The notes beneath the pieces are model-generated. The model was not told the DNA's origin. It saw nothing but the letters and a program-made list of their open reading frames with translations, and did no database searches. From a bacterium (GTDB lineage: Bacteria; Desulfobacterota; Deferrisomatia; Deferrisomatales; Deferrisomataceae), in the NCBI GenBank assembly GCA_027021615.1, contig JALUTY010000015.1, positions 1-63,654 on the forward strand: DNA of 63,654 nt, in the 5' to 3' direction. The number at the start of each line of letters is the position of its first letter. Position 1 is the first letter of the stretch. The position numbers and the translations under genes are program-made. This document shows positions 8,643 through 16,525 of this stretch, piece by piece.

Positions 8643-8825
8643 TTAGCCCGCATGATTCATGAGGCCTTCTGCTGCAACCGCCGATTGCACGCCATCTCGG
8701 GGCGTGCTCGCGCCTCGGGGCTCGACGTACCGTCCCGTACGCCTGCGCCCCTCGTTGCTGCGCTTGCCCCGATCTGACGCACACTCGACGGTTTCGCGAC
8801 GGACGCTCATGGATCATGCGGGTTA
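8643..8825. repeat. Repeat A1: 183-bp long palindromic element
   Basis: Copy 1 of family A. The terminal arms are TAGCCCGCATGATTCATGA and, as complement at the right end, TAACCCGCATGATCCATGA. The interior is nearly identical to the copies at 45339-45520 and 63471-63652 and folds on itself, with a central CGTAC...GTACG stem. At one arm position both the left and right bases differ from copies 3 and 4 in a pair-preserving way (T/A to G/C). Confidence 0.85.
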
Positions 8826-8904
8826 GGGGGCAGCTAAAATCGGAACGGAGGGCCAGACGTCGCGGTGGGGCTGGAGGCGGAGGGGTTGCAGCGTCCGGGT
8901 TCGT

Positions 8905-8931
8905 CCCAAAGGTCCGACGGCGGCCTTTGGG
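8905..8931 (+). other. Small hairpin upstream of tyrS
   Basis: CCCAAAGG and CCTTTGGG arms surround an 11-nt loop. It lies upstream of the predicted tyrS promoter, so it is more likely the end of an upstream transcript or part of a degraded repeat than an attenuator. No T-box features were recognised. Confidence 0.3.
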
Positions 8932-8977
8932 AGAGCTCCGGGAAACCGCTCAAAGCCGCCGCCCGTGGGGCCGCTCG

Positions 8978-9006
8978 TTGACCCGGGGTTGGGGCGTTGT
9001 TACCAT
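8978..9006 (+). promoter_or_regulatory. Predicted sigma70 promoter for tyrS
   Basis: TTGACC (8978-8983), a 17-bp spacer and TACCAT (9001-9006) lie 37 bp before the tyrS ATG. The -10 is imperfect. Confidence 0.5.
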
Positions 9007-9042
9007 CGCCGGCCTTTCCCCATGGAAGCGGAGGGAGCGGCG

Positions 9043-10272
9043 ATGATCCACGTGCTCGACGTGCTCAGGGATCGGGGGTTTGTGGAGCAGACCACCGACG
9101 AGGCGAATCTGCGGGAGCTCCTGCGAAGCCCCACCACCTGCTACATCGGGTTCGACCCCACGGCGTCCAGCTTCCACGTGGGGAGCTTGGTTCCGATCAT
9201 GGCCCTGGCCCACATGCAACGGGCCGGCCACCGGCCCATCGCCCTGGTGGGCGGAGGCACGGCCATGATCGGAGACCCGTCGGGCAAGACCGAGATGCGC
9301 AGGCTCTTGACCCGGGACCAGATCGAGGCCAACGCCCAGGGCCTCAAGGTCCAGCTCGCGCGGTTCCTCGACTTCGACGACGGCGCGTTGCTGCTCAACA
9401 ACGCCGATTGGCTGCTGGGGCTCAACTACATCGAGTTTCTGCGCGACGTGGGGGTCCACTTCTCGGTGAACCGGATGCTCGCGGCGGAGTCGTACCGCCA
9501 GCGTCTGGAAACGGGGCTCAACTTCATCGAGTTCAACTACATGCTGCTCCAGGCCTACGACTTTCTGCATCTGTTCCGCCACTTCGGCTGCCGGGTGCAG
9601 ATGGGCGGCAACGACCAGTGGGGCAACATCGTGGCCGGCGTGGAGCTGATCCGGCGCACCGAGGGCCAGGCCGCCCACGCGATCACGTTCCCGCTGATCA
9701 CGACCGCCTCGGGCGCCAAGATGGGCAAGACCGCTCAGGGGGCGATCTGGCTCGACCCCGCGCTCACCAGCCCGTACGACTTTTACCAGTACTGGATCAA
9801 CACCGAGGATCCGGATGTGGAGCGGTTTCTGGGCCTGTTCACGTTCCTCCCCATGGACCGGGTGCGGGAGCTGGGCCGGCTCGAAGGCGCGGCGATCCGC
9901 GAGGCCAAGGAGGTGCTTGCCTTCGAGGTCACCCGCTTGGTCCACGGGGAGGCCGAGGCCCGCAGGGCCCGCGACGCCAGTCTCGCCCTGTTCGGGGGGG
10001 GCGGCAGGCTGGACAAGGCGCCCACCCACGAGGTGGACCCGGCCCGGCTGGTGGAGGGGATCGAGGCGTTCGTCCTCCTTCACGAGGCCGGGCTGACCAA
10101 GAGCCGGGGGGAGGCCCGCCGGCTGATCGGCCAGGGCGGGGCCTACCTCCACGGCGAGCCGATCCGGTCGTTCGACCAGCGGATCACCGTCACGGACCTG
10201 AAGGACGGGGTGATCCTCCTGCGTGCGGGGAAGAAAAAGCACTGCGTGATCCGGCCCGCTCGGGAGGGGTAA
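9043..10272 (+). CDS. tyrS: Tyrosyl-tRNA synthetase
   Basis: Cytosolic class I synthetase charging tRNA-Tyr, 409 residues, full length for the longer bacterial type. It shows the HIGH-like motif HVGS (about 45-48), the tyrosine/ATP pocket region GGNDQWGNI, the KMSKS-like loop KMGKT (226-230) and a C-terminal S4 RNA-binding domain (about 340-409). The ATG at 9043 has a GGAGGGAG site. It is followed within 24 bp by an EamA transporter gene, probably cotranscribed. Confidence 0.95.
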   Translation: MIHVLDVLRDRGFVEQTTDEANLRELLRSPTTCYIGFDPTASSFHVGSLVPIMALAHMQRAGHRPIALVGGGTAMIGDPSGKTEMRRLLTRDQIEANAQGLKVQLARFLDFDDGALLLNNADWLLGLNYIEFLRDVGVHFSVNRMLAAESYRQRLETGLNFIEFNYMLLQAYDFLHLFRHFGCRVQMGGNDQWGNIVAGVELIRRTEGQAAHAITFPLITTASGAKMGKTAQGAIWLDPALTSPYDFYQYWINTEDPDVERFLGLFTFLPMDRVRELGRLEGAAIREAKEVLAFEVTRLVHGEAEARRARDASLALFGGGGRLDKAPTHEVDPARLVEGIEAFVLLHEAGLTKSRGEARRLIGQGGAYLHGEPIRSFDQRITVTDLKDGVILLRAGKKKHCVIRPAREG

Positions 10273-10295
10273 GGCCCCGGGGGGCAGAGGCTTCC

Positions 10296-11183
10296 ATGGG
10301 CCCGCATCCCAGGGGGCCGGCGTTCCTCCTCGCGGGGGGCGTGGCGGTCATCTCCAGCGCGGCCGTCCTGATCCGGCTGTGCCAAGCCCCAACCCTGGCC
10401 ATCGCGGCCTACCGGCTCGGGATCGCGGCCGCCCTGCTGGTGGGGTACGATCTCGCGCGCCGTCGGCGGCTTCCCCCGGTCCGGTCCTGGCCTTGGTTCG
10501 TCTCGGCCGGGCTGTTCCTGGCCCTCCATTTCGCCGCCTGGATCGCGAGCCTGCGCTACACCACCGTGGCCAGCTCGGTGGTGCTGGTGACCACCAACCC
10601 CCTGTTCGTGGCTCTGTTCGCCTGGTGCCTGGGCGAGCCCCCGGCCCGACGGACCCTGGCCGGGATCTCCCTGGGGCTGGGAGGCGCGGTGCTGATCGGG
10701 TGGGGGGACTTCGGGGGAGGACCGGCGCCGCTGTTGGGGGACGGGCTCGCCCTGATCGGGGCACTGGCCATGTCCGCCTACCTCACGGTGGGCCGCCGGG
10801 CCCGGGCAGGGCTGGACACCCGGACCTACTCCACCTGGGTGTACGCCGTGGCCGCAGTGCTGCTGGCCGCTGCCGTGGGGGTCACGGGCACGTCGGTGGG
10901 GCCGTACCCGGCCGCCACCTACGGCTGGCTGGTGCTTCTGGCCCTGGGGCCCCAGATCCTGGGCCACACGGCCATCAACGCGGCCCTGGCCCATCTGACG
11001 GCACCGGCCGTGGCCCTGGCCATCCTGGGCGAACCGGTGGGCTCGACCCTGCTGGCCTACCTCGTGCTGGACGAGGTACCCTCGGTCAGCACGGTGGCCG
11101 GCGGGGCGCTGATCCTGGGGGGCATCGCCCTGGGCCTGGGAGGGGCCGGGAAGCCGGTCACAGGTCGATCTCGTAGTCCTTGA
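10296..11183 (+). CDS. EamA/DMT family transporter
   Basis: A 295-residue inner-membrane protein with about ten hydrophobic helices in two EamA repeats. Family patterns include AYRLGIAA early in repeat 1, ALRYTT-type RYTTVASSVVLVTTNPLFVALF and PVGSTLLAYLVLDEVP near the end. Substrate is unknown; relatives export amino acids or metabolites. The 3' end overlaps the convergent regulator gene by 26 bp, so the last residues are read from both strands. Confidence 0.87.
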   Translation: MGPHPRGPAFLLAGGVAVISSAAVLIRLCQAPTLAIAAYRLGIAAALLVGYDLARRRRLPPVRSWPWFVSAGLFLALHFAAWIASLRYTTVASSVVLVTTNPLFVALFAWCLGEPPARRTLAGISLGLGGAVLIGWGDFGGGPAPLLGDGLALIGALAMSAYLTVGRRARAGLDTRTYSTWVYAVAAVLLAAAVGVTGTSVGPYPAATYGWLVLLALGPQILGHTAINAALAHLTAPAVALAILGEPVGSTLLAYLVLDEVPSVSTVAGGALILGGIALGLGGAGKPVTGRSRSP

Positions 11184-12534
11184 TCTTGTACAGGAGGGTC
11201 CGGTGGCTGATCTCCAGGAGCCGGCTCGCCCGGCTCCGGTTGCCCCGGGTCTTGCGCAGGGCCCGCCGGATCAGCTCCTCCTCCACCCGGGCCACCACCT
11301 TCTTGATGGAGTATTCGTCGGGACCGATGCCCGGGAACACCCCCTCCTGCCCCTCCTGGATCCAAGGGCTCAGGTGGCCCTCGTCGATCCCAGGCCCCTC
11401 GGCCATGACCACGGCCCGCTCGATCACGCTCTCCAGCTCCCGCACGTTGCCGGGCCACCCGTAGCGCAGGAGCATCTCCATACCCTCGGCGCTCACACCG
11501 GTCACCGGCTTGCTGGTCTCCCGGGAGAACCGATCCAGGAACCGGTTCACCAGCAGGGGAATGTCCTCCCGTCGCTCCCGGAGGGGCGGGACCAGCACCG
11601 GGATCACGCTGAGGCGGTAATACAGGTCCTCACGGAAGGCCCCCTCGGACACGGCTTTCTTAAGATCCACCCGGCACGAGCTGACCACCCGCACGTCCAC
11701 GGGCAGGTCGGCCGTGCCGCCGGCCCGGCGCACCACGCCCTCCTGGAGCACCCGCAGCAGCCGAACCTGAAGGAACGCCGGCAGGCCGTCCACGTCCTCC
11801 AGGAACACCGTGCCGCCCTGCGCCTGCTCGAACAGGCCGGCCCGCGCCCGTGGGGCGTCGGACACGGCCCCGGGCTCGTGACCGAACAGCTCGCTCTCCA
11901 GCACCGCGTCGGGCATGGCCCGGCAGTTCACCTTCAGCAACGGCCTGTCGCCGCGCCGGGAGCTGTAGTGGAGGGCCCGGGCCAGCATCTCCTTGCCGGT
12001 ACCCGCCTCCCCCACCAGGAGCACGCTGGTGCGGTAGTCGGCCACCTTGGTCAGAAGGTCCAGCACGGCCCGCATGCGGGCGCTACGGGCCACCAGGTTT
12101 TCGAACTGGTACTCCCGGCGAATCGCCTCGCGAAGGGCCCGGTTCTCTCGGATCAGACGCTCGCGCTCCTCGGCCTTGCGCAGGGTGAGAAGCACCTCGT
12201 CGGTCTTGAACGGCTTCGAGATGTAGTCGTAGGCACCCAGCTTCAGGGCCTCCAGGGCCGTGTCCACCGTGCCGTAGGCCGACATCATCACGATGGTGGC
12301 CGCGCATCCACGGGCCCGGGCCTTCCGGAGGAACTCCAAGCCGTCCACCCGCGGCATCTTGATGTCGCACAGGATGAAGTCGAAGGCGTCACCCCCGTGC
12401 TCGTCCAGGAGATCCAGGGCCTCCTGCCCGTCGCTAGCCTCCGTGACCCGGTACCCCTCCTCGGCCAGGATCGAGGCCAGGGTCTCCCGTACAATCTCTT
12501 CGTCGTCCACGATCAGAAGGGAATGATCCTTCAC
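11158..12534 (-). CDS. NtrC-family response regulator with atypical sigma54 contact loop
   Basis: The 458-residue protein has a receiver domain (about 1-120, phospho-acceptor Asp in FILCDIKMP), an AAA+ domain (about 140-375) with Walker A GEAGTGKE, and a Fis-type helix-turn-helix (about 415-455, NRSRASRLLEISHRTLLYKI). The loop that normally reads GAFTGA or GAFTDA reads GAVSDA (222-227), and Walker B reads VFLEDVDG rather than LFLDEIG. It may therefore no longer open sigma54 promoters, or may act differently. It is followed after 67 bp by the prepilin peptidase gene on the same strand orientation (upstream). No cognate kinase is adjacent. Confidence 0.9.
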   Translation of the reverse strand: MKDHSLLIVDDEEIVRETLASILAEEGYRVTEASDGQEALDLLDEHGGDAFDFILCDIKMPRVDGLEFLRKARARGCAATIVMMSAYGTVDTALEALKLGAYDYISKPFKTDEVLLTLRKAEERERLIRENRALREAIRREYQFENLVARSARMRAVLDLLTKVADYRTSVLLVGEAGTGKEMLARALHYSSRRGDRPLLKVNCRAMPDAVLESELFGHEPGAVSDAPRARAGLFEQAQGGTVFLEDVDGLPAFLQVRLLRVLQEGVVRRAGGTADLPVDVRVVSSCRVDLKKAVSEGAFREDLYYRLSVIPVLVPPLRERREDIPLLVNRFLDRFSRETSKPVTGVSAEGMEMLLRYGWPGNVRELESVIERAVVMAEGPGIDEGHLSPWIQEGQEGVFPGIGPDEYSIKKVVARVEEELIRRALRKTRGNRSRASRLLEISHRTLLYKIKDYEIDL

Positions 12535-12601
12535 GCGGTCACCTCCGTTTTTGCGGCCGGGGCCCGAGCGCGGTCGGTCGGCTTCAGCCCCTACCCTCCC
12601 C

Positions 12602-13378
12602 TTATCCCAACAGCCCCAGGTACCAGGTCACGAGCTGGGGTCCGGCGTACACGTACAGCGCCGCGCCCAGGGCCAGGAACGGGCCGTAGGGCACCTCGAG
12701 CCGTAGCCCCCCGCCCTTGGCGATCCCCCAGGCCACCCCCACGGCCGCCCCAACCAGCGACGAGACGAACACCGTGAACAGCACGGCCTGCCATCCCAGG
12801 AAGGCTCCCACCGCCCCCAGCAGCTTGACGTCGCCCAGCCCCATGCCCTCTCGGCCGGTCACGGCCCGGTAGCCCAGGGCTACGGCCAACAAGAGGCCCG
12901 ACCCCAGGGCGATCCCCACCAGGCTCTGCACGGGCCCCAACCCGGTCAGGAACGAGGCGGCCAACCCGGCCGGCATCCCCCCCAGGCTCAGGGAGTCGGG
13001 GATGATCCGGTGGTCCAGGTCGATGAAGGTCACCGCCACCAGCCCGGCCACGAACACCAGGTAGACGACGAATGCGGGCGAGGGCCCAAACCGGGCCCAC
13101 AGCAGGCCGCTCAACGCCGCGGTGAGCGCCTCGACCAGGGGGTATCGCAGGGGGATGCGCATCCCGCAGTCCCGGCACCGGCCCCGGAGCAACAGGTAGC
13201 TCACCACCGGCACGTTGTCCCAGGGCCGCACCGGCCGGCCGCACCCCGGGCAGTGGCTCGGAGGCCGCACCAGCGACTCGCCGCGGGGGAGGCGGTGGAT
13301 CACCACATTGAGGAAGCTGCCCACCACGGCCCCCAGCACGGCCGCCGCGGACAGTCCGATCCCGTACCACGGTTCCAA
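12602..13378 (-). CDS. pilD: Prepilin peptidase / N-methyltransferase (A24)
   Basis: A 258-residue inner-membrane aspartyl protease that cleaves and methylates type IV prepilins and pseudopilins. The N-terminal cytoplasmic domain has the paired zinc cysteines C43-PG-C46 and C68-RD-C71. The catalytic aspartates are in FIDLDHRIIPD and GLGDVK (the GxGD motif). Eight hydrophobic segments are visible. The TTG start at 13378 is supported by a GAGGAGA site. No pilus genes are nearby, so its substrates are encoded elsewhere. Confidence 0.94.
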   Translation of the reverse strand: MEPWYGIGLSAAAVLGAVVGSFLNVVIHRLPRGESLVRPPSHCPGCGRPVRPWDNVPVVSYLLLRGRCRDCGMRIPLRYPLVEALTAALSGLLWARFGPSPAFVVYLVFVAGLVAVTFIDLDHRIIPDSLSLGGMPAGLAASFLTGLGPVQSLVGIALGSGLLLAVALGYRAVTGREGMGLGDVKLLGAVGAFLGWQAVLFTVFVSSLVGAAVGVAWGIAKGGGLRLEVPYGPFLALGAALYVYAGPQLVTWYLGLLG

Positions 13379-13451
13379 GGTTCTCCTCTTCGGTTTTCGC
13401 CCTCGGTCGCCGGTCGAAAGCCCACTGAGCCCCGCGCAGACGCCGAAGTCT

Positions 13452-13621
13452 CGGGGGGGGCATGGGTTTCAGGGGCCAGAATTCAGAAATCGGAGGACAG
13501 GGGGAAGCCTCCTCGGCGTTTCGGGCGCGTCCCTTCCCGCGGGCAATCCGACAAACCGCCTTAATCCAGGATCTCCTGTCTTCTGTCCTCTGAAATCCGA
13601 CCTCTGAGACCCAGCCCCCCG
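13452..13621. repeat. Repeat E1: palindromic element between pilD and tolQ
   Basis: The left arm reads GGCATGGGTTTCAG and the right arm CTGAGACCCAGCCCCCC. Internal modules include CGGAGGACAGG on the left and CTGTCTTCTGTCCTCTG on the right. The same modules recur at 37149-37302 and 44573-44937. The rest of the 13379-13814 gap holds no gene, only the tolQ promoter. Confidence 0.65.
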
Positions 13622-13736
13622 CCGTTCGTCCGACGCAGGCCCCTCCCGGACCCGTAGGCCAGCGTTCACGCGGGCACCTACTAGTACCACGGACCCGCCC
13701 CCCGTTCCCAGGGCCCCGGGGCCTGACCAGGCCGCG

Positions 13737-13766
13737 TTGACACCCCATGCCCCAGGCGCCTATCTT
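13737..13766 (+). promoter_or_regulatory. Predicted promoter of the tolQRA-rlpA operon
   Basis: A perfect TTGACA (13737-13742) and TATCTT (13761-13766) with an 18-bp spacer lie 48 bp upstream of the tolQ GTG start. Confidence 0.6.
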
Positions 13767-13814
13767 CATCGTTTCCACATCCCCGTCTCCCACCAACGCG
13801 AAGGACGAACGACG

Positions 13815-14528
13815 GTGCATCCCTGGAACGGTTCCTCCAGCATCTTGGCCATGGCCTTCGGCTCCGGGCCCGTGGTGGGGGGCGTGCTCCTCCTGCTCGT
13901 GTTCGCCTCGGTGCTGTGCTGGGGCATCATCCTCTACAAGTTCTGGGTGATCCGCCAGGCCGCCCGTCAGAGCCGGGACTTCCTCGAGGTGTTCTGGGGC
14001 GGCAACCGGTTCGAGGCCATCCTGGCGGCGTCCCAAGACCTGACGGAGAGCCCCCTCGCCCAACTGTTCCGGGCGGGGTACCGGGAGTGGCGCTGCCGAC
14101 GCGCCCGTCCCACAGGCCAGGAGGACGCCGAGGACCTGTCCCCCCAGCTGGGGCGGGTCGAGGCGGTCCAACGTACCCTCCGGCTGGTGGCCGACGCCGA
14201 GATCACCCGCCTGGAACGGATGCTGGTGTTCCTGGCCACGGTGGCCAGCGCCGGCCCGTTCGTGGGTCTGTTCGGTACGGTGTGGGGCATCATGGACTCG
14301 TTCCGCCAGATCGGTGCCATGGGCACGGCCAATCTGGCGGTCGTGGCCCCCGGCATCTCCGAGGCCCTGATCGCCACGGCCACCGGTCTGGCCGCGGCCA
14401 TCCCGGCCGTGGTGGCGTACAACTACTTCAACAACGCCATTAAGGTGCTCGCCACCGAGATGGAGGCGTTCTCGAGCGAGTTCCTGAACATCGTGACCCA
14501 CCACGACGCCACGAGGCGTGCCCCATGA
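13815..14528 (+). CDS. tolQ: TolQ/ExbB-family proton channel protein
   Basis: A 237-residue inner-membrane subunit of the Tol energising complex. It has a first helix at about 15-40, a cytoplasmic loop, then two helices with the family patterns [23 protein letters not shown] and [28 protein letters not shown] at 13815 is preferred over an upstream in-frame start because the preceding codons lie inside the promoter region and AAGGA is appropriately placed. It overlaps tolR by ATGA. Tol powers outer-membrane constriction at division. Confidence 0.92.
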   Translation: MHPWNGSSSILAMAFGSGPVVGGVLLLLVFASVLCWGIILYKFWVIRQAARQSRDFLEVFWGGNRFEAILAASQDLTESPLAQLFRAGYREWRCRRARPTGQEDAEDLSPQLGRVEAVQRTLRLVADAEITRLERMLVFLATVASAGPFVGLFGTVWGIMDSFRQIGAMGTANLAVVAPGISEALIATATGLAAAIPAVVAYNYFNNAIKVLATEMEAFSSEFLNIVTHHDATRRAP

Positions 14529-14950
14529 ACGCACCGGGCCCGGCGGGCGGCCGCACGGCCCGCACCCATCTGGCCGAGATCAACGTCACGCCCTTGGTGG
14601 ACGTGATGCTCGTGCTCCTGATCATCTTCATGGTGGCGGCCCCCATGATCCAGCAGGGTGTCGATGTGAACCTGCCTGAGGTGGTGGCTACCGAGCTGCC
14701 CGCCCAGACCGATCTGATGGTCATCTCGGTGGACCGTTCCGGCAGGGTGTTCCTGGGCAACACCCCCATCCCCATGAGAGCCTTGGCCGAGAAGCTCAGC
14801 GCGATCTACCGCCGCAAGGGGGCCAAGGAGGCGTTCCTTCGGGCCGACCGGGACGTCCCTTACGGGGTGGTCGTGCGGGTCATGGCCGAGGCCAAACGTG
14901 CTGGCATCGAACGGCTCGGCATGATCACCGAGCCCCCTGAGGAGCCGTGA
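14525..14950 (+). CDS. tolR: TolR/ExbD-family protein
   Basis: A 141-residue inner-membrane protein with one transmembrane helix carrying the proton-path aspartate in TPLVDVMLVLLIIFMV and a periplasmic domain. It partners TolQ in the stator. It overlaps tolQ and the TolA-like gene by 4 bp each. Confidence 0.93.
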   Translation: MNAPGPAGGRTARTHLAEINVTPLVDVMLVLLIIFMVAAPMIQQGVDVNLPEVVATELPAQTDLMVISVDRSGRVFLGNTPIPMRALAEKLSAIYRRKGAKEAFLRADRDVPYGVVVRVMAEAKRAGIERLGMITEPPEEP

Positions 14951-15873
14951 GAGTCGACCGATACCACGGTCTGTACGGCGACCGCCGCGACCACCGCGTC
15001 TGGAAGGCCCTGGGGTTTTCCGCGGTGCTCCACGCGGCCCTGTTCCTGGCGTTCGGGCGGTTCCACATCCGCCCCGTCGATCGTACCTTCTATGCCCCGA
15101 TCCAGGTGGTGAACCTGGTGCCGCCCTCCGGCCGGCCCAAACCGGAGGGCGTCGCGGGCAAGCCCCACCGGGCCTCCCCCCCGGCCCCGAAGGTGAAGCC
15201 CAAGGCGAAGAGCAAGCCCAAGGCGAAGGCCGCCTCCCGCCCTCCCAAGCCGAAACCCAAGGCACCCCCCCCCCGCCCCACCGCGATCCGACCCAAACCC
15301 GCACCGGATCGGGCGGCCCCCACCCAGGGCTCCGCCGCACCGACCCCAGCGCCGGAACCCAGCCCCGAGGCGCTGGAACGAAAGGTCGCCGAGCGAATCG
15401 CGGCGCTACGCGCCAAGCACGCAAAGCCCCCCGGGCCGGGCCCTGCGTCGGCCGGTGACCGATCGGACCTGGGTGCGCGGCGGGTGGGACAGGCCATCGA
15501 GGCGATCCGCCGCCGCATCGACCAGGCATCGGCTGGCGGCCCTGGCGGGTCGGGCGCCGCTGGCATCTCGGGCAGCCGCTCGGCCATCGAGGAGGTGCGG
15601 CTCCGTGCCTACTACAACCGCCTGTGGGAACGCGTCAAGAACCACTGGTCCATCCCCCCCGGCCTGAAGGGCCGGGACCTGTCTGTGATCGTCTCCGTGG
15701 TTCTCGACCGGCAGGGGAGGATCCTGCGCCGGTTGGTGGAGGAGCCCTCGGGCAGCGAGGCGTTCGACACCGCCGCTCTGATGGCCCTGGAAAGGGCCCA
15801 GCCCCTGCCCCCCTTTCCGGACGAGGTGCGCGATGAGACCCTCGAGGTGGGTTTCCGGTTCCACGGCGAGTAG
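14947..15873 (+). CDS. tolA: TolA-like protein with TonB C-terminal domain
   Basis: A 308-residue inner-membrane protein spanning the periplasm. It has an N-terminal signal-anchor (about 20-38), a long Pro/Lys-rich stretch (about 60-140) in place of the alanine-rich TolA helix, and a TonB/TolA C-terminal domain (about 215-305) with the YYNRLWERVKNHWSIPPG pattern. It transmits TolQR energy to the outer membrane. The GTG start overlaps tolR in GTGA. No tolB or pal follows, unlike the classical operon; rlpA takes that place. Confidence 0.88.
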   Translation: MRVDRYHGLYGDRRDHRVWKALGFSAVLHAALFLAFGRFHIRPVDRTFYAPIQVVNLVPPSGRPKPEGVAGKPHRASPPAPKVKPKAKSKPKAKAASRPPKPKPKAPPPRPTAIRPKPAPDRAAPTQGSAAPTPAPEPSPEALERKVAERIAALRAKHAKPPGPGPASAGDRSDLGARRVGQAIEAIRRRIDQASAGGPGGSGAAGISGSRSAIEEVRLRAYYNRLWERVKNHWSIPPGLKGRDLSVIVSVVLDRQGRILRRLVEEPSGSEAFDTAALMALERAQPLPPFPDEVRDETLEVGFRFHGE

Positions 15874-16525
15874 GGGGCTCGTGCTCCTGCTCGCCCTCGT
15901 GGCCGCCTGTGCCGGCCCTCCGCCGCCAGGAACGTACCGGGTCAAGGGCCGGATCTACCGGCCGTTACCCTCGGCCCGGGGCTACGTGGCCGAGGGGCTG
16001 GCCTCGTGGTATGGTCCTGGATTCCACGGCCGCCCCACGGCCAGCGGCGAACCCTTTGACATGCACGCCGACACTGCGGCCCACCGAACCCTGCCCCTGG
16101 GGACCCGGGTCCGGGTCACCAACCTGGAGAACGGCCGGTCGGCCGTGGCCCGGATCAACGATCGGGGGCCGTTCGTGGAGGGCCGGATCCTTGACCTTTC
16201 GTACGGTCTGGCCCGGAAGCTGGGCATGGTCGAGGCGGGGTTGGCCCGGGTGCGGGTCGAGGCACTGGACGGGGTGACCGATGAGACCGGCCCCTTCGCT
16301 TGGCAGGTCGGGGCGTTCACCGTGGGCGAGAACGCCGAACGGGTTCGGGCGCGTCTCGACAGGCGGTTTGGAAGGGCCTGGATCGAGCGGTTCGATCGGG
16401 GGGATGTGGTGTTCCTGAGGGTGCGGGTGGGCCCGTTCCCCGACCGAAGGGCGGCCCGAAAGGCCCTGGCGCGGCTTCGGAAGCTGGGCCTTCGTCCCTT
16501 CCTCGTGCGGATCGACGAGCCATGA
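15833..16525 (+). CDS. rlpA: RlpA: septal lipoprotein with double-psi beta-barrel and SPOR domain
   Basis: A 230-residue predicted lipoprotein with lipobox LVAA-C and a DPBB domain (about 45-130) with GLASWYGPGFHGRPTASGE and INDRGPF. A C-terminal SPOR domain (about 155-228) binds denuded septal peptidoglycan. In Pseudomonas RlpA is a lytic transglycosylase, and the glycosidase-relevant segments look intact here. It overlaps tolA by 41 bp and the kinase gene by 4 bp, suggesting that septal cell-wall remodelling is co-expressed with Tol. Confidence 0.9.
   Translation: MRPSRWVSGSTASRGLVLLLALVAACAGPPPPGTYRVKGRIYRPLPSARGYVAEGLASWYGPGFHGRPTASGEPFDMHADTAAHRTLPLGTRVRVTNLENGRSAVARINDRGPFVEGRILDLSYGLARKLGMVEAGLARVRVEALDGVTDETGPFAWQVGAFTVGENAERVRARLDRRFGRAWIERFDRGDVVFLRVRVGPFPDRRAARKALARLRKLGLRPFLVRIDEP

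Noticed and set aside
8643-8825. Family A element as an insertion sequence
   Set aside because: At 182 bp with no open frame for a transposase it can at most be a non-autonomous derivative.
8997-10295. Long open frame across tyrS in an alternative frame
   Set aside because: Arg/Gly/Pro-rich shadow without motifs; tyrS in its own frame has all synthetase signatures.
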